A program made the position numbers and the translations under genes. The notes under the pieces were generated by a model. That model was not told where the DNA came from. It ran no database searches and saw only the letters and a list, made by a program, of their open reading frames with translations. DNA of 7,395 nt from SLJK01 sp964567295 (lineage in GTDB: Bacteria > Bacillota > Dethiobacteria > DTU022 > UBA8154), in NCBI GenBank assembly GCA_964567295.1, contig CAZMLU010000072.1, positions 1 to 7,395 on the forward strand, given 5' to 3'. Shown piece after piece: positions 1 to 4,943 of this stretch; positions within the stretch are counted from its first letter, which is position 1; the number at the start of each line of letters is the position of its first letter.

Positions 1-189
1 TCGCAAAGTAAAATGTCATCCTTGTTGTGCATGAGAAAGACTCCACAGGTACTTAGCATTCTCTAATACTGGCATTTACAGGTTCAACGACATGTCGCAA
101 AATTCCTGCAATAATTTCCGGCAACAATAACAAATCTGTCATAATTATAGGAATCAACCGTCTAGGGAAAGTTTAAGTTGCGAGTATAA
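1..189. other. No supported gene; possible short decayed ORFs
   Basis: I see no convincing gene here. On the minus strand a 29-codon ORF runs from an ATG at 142 to a TAA at 53-55, and another short ORF starts at an ATG at 59 and runs off the window. Neither has a ribosome binding site and I recognise neither. Upstream of about 190 the transposase reading frame meets two consecutive stops (187-192), so this stretch is not an intact continuation of the transposase remnant that follows. Confidence 0.4.
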
Positions 190-929
190 TAAGGCGTAAA
201 GCTCCTGCCTTGGGTAGGCATCCCTTTCAGTCAACTGGCCAGGCTGTTCGTAGCCATGCTGGAAAGAGATTCGCCCGTAGCCAATCTGGCCCGGGCGAGT
301 TCCTTGGTTTTTTCACTATGTTTTTGAAAAGCATGAAAGCCGTAGGATCGTAAGCGTAAAAAAACCCTTATCGCAAATTCCAGATAAGGTATTATTGTAC
401 GGTTACGGCGATCTTGATGAAAAGGCTTATGACAGAGAAAGGAACAGTTAAGCTGTTTTGTTCTGTTCAGCAATATCTTCCACGATTACAGCGCTGTTGA
501 AATATTAAAAGAATATAAGGAACAGGCTGTGGTCGAAAATCGTTTCAAGTTTGTCAAACACCCCTTTACGTGGGTCCTCTATGGCTACGTAAAAAAGAGC
601 GATTAGAAGCGTTAAGCTATGTGATCCTGATGGCTCTGGCTGTATATATTATTTTGCAAAGAAGCGTGCGCCTGGCTCTGAAAGAAGAAGATGAACCCCT
701 TAAGCTTACTGGTGATAAGAAAAGTTTTGAGCCTACAGGCAACAAGCTTTTGGAACTGTTCAACCCGGTAAAGATCGTGTATATCAAGGAAGGAAACAGT
801 GTAAAACGTTTCCTGCCGGAAAGATACCTGAAGCTCAAAAGGGCCTTGAACATGCTCGGTTTTGAGAGGAATATTTTCACAGAGCCACGATCCCATAAAT
901 ACAGCCCGCTGTCAATTGCTGGGTTTTAA
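190..929 (+). pseudogene. IS1634/IS4-type transposase, C-terminal remnant with three frameshifts
   Basis: Three reading frames join into one transposase C-terminal half. Frame 1 carries LLPWVGIPFSQLARLF (from about 202) up to a T run at 308-313. Frame 2 carries HYVFEKHESRRIVSVKK to DEKAYDRE, up to an A run at 438-440. Frame 1 then carries EQLSCFVLFSNIF and YKEQAVVENRFKFVK, up to a T run at 565-567. Frame 3 continues from VGPLWLRKKERLEALSYV to the TAA at 927-929. YKEQAVVENRFKFVK fits the Y-2-(R/K)-3-E-6-K signature of IS4-superfamily DDE transposases, with Gln at the Arg position; its Glu would be the catalytic E. The N-terminal half with the two catalytic Asp residues is missing, so it cannot be active. 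It lies opposite to the neighbouring operon. GTG at 570 is an internal Val codon, not a real start. Family assignment is by motif recognition. Confidence 0.8.
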
Positions 930-1111
930 AATTACGGTTTTTTAAGATTTAGGGTGCGAAAGATATGTTTTATGGTAATCCTGCTTCGTAAAAAAATATT
1001 AATGTGGCTAGATTGGTTGCATATACATTATCCGACGCAATAATTTTGAATAGCCCTCAGTGACCATCAGGCAGATATATTTGGGCCTTGGCAAAACCTA
1101 TTTTGCCTCTA
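930..1111. other. Intergenic stretch without a recognised gene
   Basis: No coding signal is convincing on either strand. The stretch follows the transposase remnant and may include the right end of the insertion sequence. An AGGGTGCGAA string at 951-960 is a candidate terminal-repeat fragment, but I find no matching inverted copy on the left side, so the end of the element cannot be fixed. Confidence 0.4.
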
Positions 1112-1146
1112 CTAAAAACAGAAATAACCAGAGCCTACACCCTGGT
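1112..1146 (-). terminator. Rho-independent terminator after the universal stress gene
   Basis: Read on the minus strand, ACCAGGG and CTCTGGT (1140-1146 and 1127-1133) form a 7-bp stem with one G-U wobble and a 6-nt loop. It is followed by TATTTCTGTTTTT, a U-rich tail. On the + strand the wobble becomes a C-A mismatch, so the hairpin favours minus-strand transcription. It lies about 130 bases downstream of the stress gene's stop and is the likely end of the operon. Confidence 0.6.
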
Positions 1147-1242
1147 CACTTCTGCTGCTCGCTGTAAATTTTCCGGTTGTTTATCAATAACTTCGAGTCT
1201 GCTTGGCGGCACATTTTTTGATCTTCGCGCATCTTTAGACAT
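1135..1242 (-). CDS. Possible 35-residue basic peptide (hypothetical)
   Basis: An ATG at 1242 opens a 35-codon frame starting MSKDARRSKNVPPSRLEVID and ending at a TAG (1135-1137) inside the stem of the terminator hairpin. The peptide is hydrophilic and Arg/Lys-rich with no Cys and no membrane segment. No Shine-Dalgarno sequence precedes the ATG, which sits in the palindrome GACATATGTC (1238-1247). The gap to the stress gene upstream is 32 bases. I do not recognise it. It could be a small last gene of the operon, a gene remnant, or simply 3' untranslated RNA, which I think more likely. Confidence 0.2.
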   Translation of the reverse strand: MSKDARRSKNVPPSRLEVIDKQPENLQRAAEVTRV

Positions 1243-1274
1243 ATGTCAATTACTATATTTTGATGGCGAACTAC

Positions 1275-2132
1275 TTATTGTTTTGCAGCGGGAACAAGTA
1301 AGACAGGTCGTTTAGACGTGCGGGCAACGTTTTCAGCTGTACTGCCTAACACCAGGCCTTCCACGTCCCCTTTTCCACGCATGCCCAGAACAATCATGGT
1401 CGTATCTTCTTCCTTCGCAATGTTTTTAATATGTTCCGACGGAATGCCCGCTTCTATTCTCACCTTCACTTGCGGACACGCCAACTTGCAGCTTTCCTCC
1501 AGTTTTGCAAGATGTTCCGATGCCTTATCCTTAAGTGCTGCGATATCTTCTTCGCTTTCACCTTCGTCGATTACCGAAACAAAAACTATCTTTCCTGCAT
1601 GTTCAGCCAGCTCAAGGACAATCTTTTCGGCCTTTACAGCAGAGGGTGAAAAATCGGTTGGCATCAGAACCGACTCAAATTTTCGCTCACAAACCAGCTG
1701 CAGGTCCTTTTTCCCACTGCTTTCAACGAGTTCTATACGCTCAATAAATATTGGGGTGGTTGTCTGCCTTATTAAGGCGGATGCTGTGCTGCCCAGGAAA
1801 AAATCTCGAATCATATTTTTGCCGCGGGACCCGATTATGATCAGCGAAGCGTCGTGTTTTGCAGCGACTTCATTGATTTCCTGGGCGGGAAACCCGATGG
1901 GAGCTTCCATGCTTACCTTAAACCCCATTTCCTCAATTTCTCTTGCTCTTTCTTCAAGTACTTTCTTATGTTCTTCTTGTAATTTCCCGCTGGGGCCACC
2001 TGAAATGCGGATCTCCATGACCCAGGTTAGAATGACTTCTTTTGTTCCGAGTAATTTAAATTCACCCAGGCAGTTCAGCAATTTTTGCGCTCCCGGAGAA
2101 AAATCGGTCGCCAATACTACTTTTTCGAACAT
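1275..2132 (-). CDS. Universal stress protein, tandem UspA domains
   Basis: This 285-residue cytoplasmic protein holds two Usp domains in tandem. Domain 1 is about residues 1-133, opening KVVLATDFSP, and domain 2 about 152-282, opening SVLMPTDFSP. Both keep the ATP-binding signature G-2x-G-9x-G-S: G101, G104 and G114-S115 in domain 1; G250, G253 and G263-S264 in domain 2. Both halves are therefore likely to bind ATP. Such proteins act as nucleotide-dependent stress regulators or chaperones; the specific role here is unknown. The ATG at 2132 follows AAGGAG by about 9 bases. The gene lies 37 bases after the Met-rich gene and appears to be last in the operon. Its position after metal/thiol genes suggests a stress-response accessory, which is inference. 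Confidence 0.93.
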   Translation of the reverse strand: MFEKVVLATDFSPGAQKLLNCLGEFKLLGTKEVILTWVMEIRISGGPSGKLQEEHKKVLEERAREIEEMGFKVSMEAPIGFPAQEINEVAAKHDASLIIIGSRGKNMIRDFFLGSTASALIRQTTTPIFIERIELVESSGKKDLQLVCERKFESVLMPTDFSPSAVKAEKIVLELAEHAGKIVFVSVIDEGESEEDIAALKDKASEHLAKLEESCKLACPQVKVRIEAGIPSEHIKNIAKEEDTTMIVLGMRGKGDVEGLVLGSTAENVARTSKRPVLLVPAAKQ

Positions 2133-2169
2133 ATCAGCATACTCCTTTCTATATTTATTGTTAAGGGTA

Positions 2170-2397
2170 TTATTCCTTATCTTTCATCCCGCCCATAAAC
2201 ATCCCCATCATTTTATTCATGTCCATTTTTCCTGAGTTCATCGCCTTCTTACATAAAGGCATCATCTCTTGCATGAACTCCTCCTGGTTTTCCATGAAAA
2301 CCTCGCATAGTTCCGGCATAATAGCCTTAATAAAATGCATCTTTTCCTCATTTGTGCAGCTGTCAAACTCAGCTTTTAATTTTGCTACCTTTTCCAT
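2170..2397 (-). CDS. Small methionine-rich protein of unknown function
   Basis: The product is 75 residues if it starts at the ATG at 2397. An ATG at 2406 abuts the GAGGAGG with no spacer, whereas 2397 lies 9 bases from it, so I prefer 2397. About 15 of 75 residues are Met, concentrated after residue 40: FMQEMMPLCKKAM, then KMDMNKMMGMFMGGMKDKE. Cys lie at 14, 31 and 49. The N-terminal two thirds looks helical and acidic/basic amphipathic; I see no signal peptide. I do not recognise a family. Met and Cys clusters suit soft-metal binding (Cu(I), Ag, Hg), and the neighbours point the same way, but this is inference. It starts 55 bases after the Sec-extended glutaredoxin gene ends and is followed by the stress gene. 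Confidence 0.8.
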   Translation of the reverse strand: MEKVAKLKAEFDSCTNEEKMHFIKAIMPELCEVFMENQEEFMQEMMPLCKKAMNSGKMDMNKMMGMFMGGMKDKE

Positions 2398-2406
2398 GAA
2401 ATTCAT

Positions 2407-2415
2407 CCTCCTCTC
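2407..2415 (-). promoter_or_regulatory. Ribosome binding site that decides the Met-rich gene start
   Basis: On the minus strand GAGAGGAGG ends directly against the ATG at 2404-2406, leaving no spacer. The next in-frame ATG (2395-2397) has a normal 9-base spacing from GGAGG. The shorter start is therefore favoured and removes three residues (Met-Asn-Phe) from the longest frame. Confidence 0.6.
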
Positions 2416-2424
2416 TTATTGCTG

Positions 2425-2449
2425 TTTATTCCGGCTCCCGGCCGGTAAA
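2425..2449 (-). promoter_or_regulatory. Candidate bacterial SECIS stem-loop
   Basis: In the minus-strand RNA, UUUA-CCGGC pairs with GCCGG-(AA)-UAAA around the loop CGGGA. This gives 5 GC pairs, a 2-nt bulge and 4 AU pairs. The apical loop begins 21 nt after the UGA at 2462-2464, inside the roughly 16-37 nt range reported for bacterial SECIS elements, and a G occupies the second loop position. There is no U tract after it, so it is not a good terminator. The fit supports Sec insertion but the structure is short and has not been scored computationally. Confidence 0.55.
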
Positions 2450-2452
2450 TAA

Positions 2453-2677
2453 TTAAATAGCTCACCCCATGCCCCCGTGGTAACCGATGGTGACTTTATC
2501 GCCCTCTACCAGGACAGGGACCCGGTCTGCCCCGTATTTTTCCTTTACTTCCTTGAGCGCCTCCCGGTCAAAAGTAAGGTTGATCTCCTCATAGTCGACT
2601 CCTCTTTCTTGAAGTTCACCGATAAGCTTGGCGACATAAGGACAACCTTCTTTAGAGTAGATAATTGCCTTTTTCAC
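2453..2677 (-). CDS. Uxx-star type glutaredoxin-like selenoprotein (TGA read as Sec)
   Basis: A glutaredoxin/thioredoxin-fold protein of 74 residues if the TGA at 2462-2464 encodes selenocysteine. Conventional translation stops there after 71 residues. The N-terminal strand AIIYSKEGCPYVAK holds the single Cys at 12, in CPYV rather than CPYC. The cis-proline loop is RVPVLVEG (Pro54), and the end is TIGYHGGMG. After the TGA come GCT, ATT and TAA, giving Sec72-Ala-Ile-stop. That is the Sec-x-x-stop ending I associate with the Uxx-star glutaredoxin-like (seleno)protein family. A SECIS-like hairpin follows (2425-2449). Cys12 and Sec72 could form a selenylsulfide or jointly bind a soft metal; this is inference. 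The start is GTG at 2677, 7-8 bases after GAGAGG; an out-of-frame ATG lies at 2684. The preceding 133-base gap suggests its own regulation. If the TGA is a true stop, the gene ends at 2462. Confidence 0.75.
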
Positions 2678-2810
2678 TTTTCATACCTCTCTTTCACGAA
2701 AATATTGTGCCGTTAACGGTTCTAGCAAGGGTGATTTCATATAATCTAGTGCCTCTTACATATACTGGTTCCCCCTTGCTTTAGTGCCTGACGCTACTTT
2801 GCAGTAAAAT
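2678..2810 (-). promoter_or_regulatory. Repeat-rich control region before the glutaredoxin-like gene
   Basis: On the minus strand this gap holds an 8-bp inverted repeat (AGCAAGGG/CCCTTGCT at 2773-2780 and 2724-2731, 41-nt loop). It also has an 8-bp direct repeat AGGCACTA (2782-2789 and 2747-2754) and the perfect palindrome CCGTTAACGG (2710-2719). A weak promoter fits: TTGCTA (2723-2728), an 18-base spacer containing the palindrome, then TATTTT (2699-2704). The implied leader of about 15 bases is tight against the GAGAGG site. A palindrome between -35 and -10 is a classic repressor-operator arrangement, but no regulator gene is in the window. Confidence 0.4.
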
Positions 2811-3023
2811 CTAACAGCAGCTGCCGGGGTCGGTTTGCGGACCGCAGCAACCACCTGCAGGAGAGTTCTGGTTAATAACATTCATGCTTCCAAAGAACTG
2901 GATCATTTTCTTGCTCCCACAAAATGTGCAGACCGGTTTAAGACCCATTTCCTTCTCCTTCAGGCTTGCCTGCACTTCCGTTTTTTTCTGGCAATCTAGG
3001 CATACATACTCGTAAACAGGCAT
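2811..3023 (-). CDS. saoC: FmdB-type zinc ribbon protein ending Cys-Cys-COOH (SaoC-like)
   Basis: The 70-residue product begins MPVYEYVCLDCQKK, typical of the FmdB-family zinc ribbon, with two CxxC knuckles (C8/C11 and C32/C35) expected to hold one zinc ion. After a short linker the tail is GGCCGPQTDPGSCC, with vicinal pairs C59-C60 and C69-C70; the last pair is the extreme C-terminus, before a TAG stop. Ordinary FmdB proteins lack such a tail. A terminal Cys-Cys is what I recall for the 'Cys-Cys-COOH (seleno)protein SaoC' family; this copy uses Cys only. The tail resembles a soft-metal or organometal transfer site, as in mercury-resistance proteins (inference). The ATG at 3023 lies 9 bases after GGAGG and 25 bases after the thioredoxin-like gene, so they are probably co-transcribed. 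The symbol is from motif memory and unverified. Confidence 0.85.
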   Translation of the reverse strand: MPVYEYVCLDCQKKTEVQASLKEKEMGLKPVCTFCGSKKMIQFFGSMNVINQNSPAGGCCGPQTDPGSCC

Positions 3024-3048
3024 CTTGCAATTCCTCCCTTTTACTATT

Positions 3049-3396
3049 TTAATTCAATTTTTCTCTAATAGCCACAACCGCCTCCTGGGAGCTGAGACTG
3101 CCCATGCAGGCCACCTCGCCATTTAGCGCTATAATAGGTAGCGCCTGGGCGCCGAAGGAAGAAAGGAGCTGCTTTACTGCCCCACCTTCGGTCTGCTCCT
3201 CCACAATTTTTCTATCTCCGGCATCGATCACCTCAACCTCAGCCCCCGACAACTCAGCCTCCATAGCCTTTTTTAGAGCTTCCACCTCCTCCTGGCTCTG
3301 TCCCACGGGACCACAGCAGGAAGACTCAGGCCCGCAGGGGTATTCCAGGGGCAGCATGTAAATCTTGATCTGCAGTGTTTTCTTTTCAATACTCAT
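3049..3396 (-). CDS. saoT: Thioredoxin-fold protein with CGPxSSCCGP motif (SaoT-like)
   Basis: A 115-residue cytoplasmic protein. After the strand LQIKIYMLPLEYP comes the cysteine cluster CGPESSCCGP (C21, C27, C28). A long helix follows (about 34-50), then strand VEVIDAG, a helix and ALPIIALNGEVACMGS, where Pro87 is the probable cis-proline of a thioredoxin fold and C97 follows. The layout resembles ArsD, the arsenic metallochaperone (N-terminal Cys cluster, then a G-x-x-LP turn), but no ArsA partner is seen. I recall a 'thioredoxin-like (seleno)protein SaoT' family that fits better with these neighbours; this copy has Cys only. The ATG is one base after the permease stop and its GAGGAGG site lies inside the permease's last codons, so translation is likely coupled. 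The probable role is thiol-based capture or redox handling of the permease's substrate (inference). Confidence 0.82.
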   Translation of the reverse strand: MSIEKKTLQIKIYMLPLEYPCGPESSCCGPVGQSQEEVEALKKAMEAELSGAEVEVIDAGDRKIVEEQTEGGAVKQLLSSFGAQALPIIALNGEVACMGSLSSQEAVVAIREKLN

Positions 3397-3397
3397 T

Positions 3398-4732
3398 TTA
3401 CAAACCTCCTCTAAAGATATTAAATAATATGCCAGCTAAAACACAACCGATAAAGCTTACTGATACATACAAGATAATCACTTTCTTGCGGAAAACCCCG
3501 GAGAGCATGGCGATAGCAGGCAGCGAAAGCCCCGGTCCACCCAGCAGGTAGGCCAGGGTGGCACCTCCACCCATACCCTTCTGGACCAGAGCCAGCGCCG
3601 TGGGAACCTCAACATAGGTACATACATAGGCCAAAACAGCAATTACAGAAGCTATGAGCACAGATTCCATCTGCTGCCCCCCTACCAGGTTCACCACCAC
3701 CTCCGTCGGGATGAGCACCTTAATACCTCCGGCAATAAGCACCGCCAGCAGCAGATAAAAATTTAGTTGCAGGAAAAAGTCCCAACCCGTCTGCAAAGCT
3801 TTAAACGCTTTTTCCCTGAAACTATCCTGGCCCGATCCTTCCGGCAGCACAAAACAGGCAGCAGTCCCACTTGTACTTGCTTCAGCAGCTGCAGGTGGCA
3901 GAAACCAGCGGCCTTTTTCGTCCCGGTCAAGAACTCCCGCCTCACCAAGATGCATAAGCTTTTCTTCCTCACCAGGTGCAAGTTCCTCTGTCGTTTTACG
4001 AGGCGAATCTCCGGAAAGCTTCATGGCCACCTGAAAGGCAAGCTGTTGCAGCTCCGGAGGAAGTGCCTGGGTGATCCCTATCTTAATAAAGCGGCGCATA
4101 AATCGCTTCTTCAGCTGCATATAGGAAAGGATCATGCCCACAGTCAGGGCGATAAAAAATGTGCCCAGTATACGGCCGATGGCCAGGGGAACGCCAAGCA
4201 TGGTAACCGTAATAAAAACAGCGGGAATGTTGATCATGGGAGCGGCAATGAGAAAGGACATGGTTGGGCCCAAGGGGATACCTGCTTTTACCATACCGGC
4301 CAGGACCGGCAGGATACCACAGGAACAGATGGGGATGACTGCCCCTGCTACAGCGGCAAGGAAATTTGCCTTGAGCCCTCCGAAACCCATTTTCTGTTTA
4401 ACTTTCTCCCAGGGAACAAAGGCCACCAGGACCCCTGCCAGGAGCATGCCAATAATCCAGTATTGGAATAACTCCACCAGCACGGCAGAACCTTTGAGAT
4501 AGATATAGCCCAGGACCAGTGGAATATTCCAGGAAAGAGGCGTTTGTATCTCCGCAAAACGTGCTTCTTCTCCCGTAATACCCGGCGGCTGCAGCAGGCC
4601 GTACTTGAAAAGTGCCGCAAAAGAAAGATCATTTAAATAAACATAGATAAGTGCCGAAAAGTAAGCTACGGCCACCAGAAAAATGTATATCCATTCTTTC
4701 CCCTCAGGCTTCCGCAAAACAGACACTTGCAT
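3398..4732 (-). CDS. saoE: ArsP/DUF318-family efflux permease (SaoE-like)
   Basis: A 444-residue inner-membrane permease with two hydrophobic blocks. Segments lie at about 14-33, 84-106, 120-147, 152-180 and 183-203, then 317-340, 355-376, 391-411 and 418-438. Between the blocks lies a hydrophilic loop of roughly 100 residues (about 206-315). It carries the family motif PICSCGILPV (C136, C138) and a second-half CTYVEVP motif (C371), followed by GGPGLSLPAI. In ArsP, cysteines of this motif bind trivalent organoarsenicals for export; the closeness of this protein to true ArsP is unknown. Company with SaoT-like and SaoC-like genes fits what I recall as 'efflux transporter SaoE'. The ATG at 4732 is preceded by GAAGGAGGAG at short spacing. 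It is coupled to the downstream gene. No ArsR regulator is visible. Substrate unproven: organometal, arsenical or other soft thiophile. Confidence 0.9.
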   Translation of the reverse strand: MQVSVLRKPEGKEWIYIFLVAVAYFSALIYVYLNDLSFAALFKYGLLQPPGITGEEARFAEIQTPLSWNIPLVLGYIYLKGSAVLVELFQYWIIGMLLAGVLVAFVPWEKVKQKMGFGGLKANFLAAVAGAVIPICSCGILPVLAGMVKAGIPLGPTMSFLIAAPMINIPAVFITVTMLGVPLAIGRILGTFFIALTVGMILSYMQLKKRFMRRFIKIGITQALPPELQQLAFQVAMKLSGDSPRKTTEELAPGEEEKLMHLGEAGVLDRDEKGRWFLPPAAAEASTSGTAACFVLPEGSGQDSFREKAFKALQTGWDFFLQLNFYLLLAVLIAGGIKVLIPTEVVVNLVGGQQMESVLIASVIAVLAYVCTYVEVPTALALVQKGMGGGATLAYLLGGPGLSLPAIAMLSGVFRKKVIILYVSVSFIGCVLAGILFNIFRGGL

Positions 4733-4743
4733 ACTCCTCCTTC

Positions 4744-4797
4744 AAGCTCTGCTTATATGGACATCATCTAATGCTAAGGTAACAATTGCCAGAGCTT
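4744..4797 (-). repeat. Inverted repeat in the permease leader
   Basis: Perfect 8-bp arms AAGCTCTG (minus strand, 4790-4797) and CAGAGCTT (4744-4751) enclose a 38-base loop. The second arm ends directly before the permease ribosome binding site (GAAGGAGGAG). It could be an operator, or an RNA stem whose formation affects access to that site. The chance of random occurrence of an 8-bp repeat at this spacing is not negligible. Confidence 0.4.
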
Positions 4798-4841
4798 AAA
4801 GAAAGTGGACACCCTCTTATCTGTAACTTTGGAGAGTGTCC
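4798..4841 (-). terminator. Probable terminator after the radical SAM gene
   Basis: In minus-strand RNA, GGACACUCUC (4832-4841) pairs over 10 bases with GAGGGUGUCC (4807-4816), with one G-U wobble and a 15-nt loop, followed by ACUUUCUUU. On the + strand the wobble becomes a C-A mismatch, favouring minus-strand function. It sits about 100 bases past the radical SAM stop and before the permease, so it likely separates two transcription units. The long loop and interrupted U tract lower certainty. Confidence 0.5.
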
Positions 4842-4943
4842 CCTGCTCTCTTAGTGTACGAACATGAACTAATATTATTTAATTATTCATATTAATGGTG
4901 ATACTTTTTCCAGTATGGCAGTATATATTGCTTCCGCCATGGG

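Noticed and set aside
53..142. 29-codon minus-strand ORF (MTDLLLLPEIIAGILRHV...)
   Set aside because: No ribosome binding site, no recognisable family, and it lies in a decayed mobile-element region; could be a remnant but not supportable as a gene.
231..473. Minus-strand 80-residue ORF
   Set aside because: It is antisense to the transposase remnant, whose + strand frames show clear family motifs; no ribosome binding site.
570..929. Separate 119-residue gene with GTG start
   Set aside because: Its GTG is an internal Val codon of the transposase; the preceding codons continue the same protein in another frame across a one-base deletion.
1057..1137. In-frame continuation of the 35-codon ORF past its TAG for 25 more codons
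   Set aside because: The stop is TAG, not TGA, and the continuation is the terminator hairpin and its U tract.
1088..1315. + strand 75-residue ORF overlapping the end of the stress gene
   Set aside because: Starts at a TTG without a ribosome binding site, runs through the minus-strand terminator and has no recognisable motif.
1318..2235. Long + strand ORF of 305 residues
   Set aside because: Shadow of the universal stress gene: Ser-rich composition typical of antisense frames, while the minus frame has both G-2x-G-9x-GS motifs.
2773..2780. Inverted repeat 2724-2731/2773-2780 as terminator of the zinc ribbon gene
   Set aside because: A 41-base loop and no U tract make it a poor terminator; described instead as part of a control region.
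3767..4502. Overlapping + strand ORFs across the permease
   Set aside because: Antisense to a well-supported membrane protein with the PICSCG motif.
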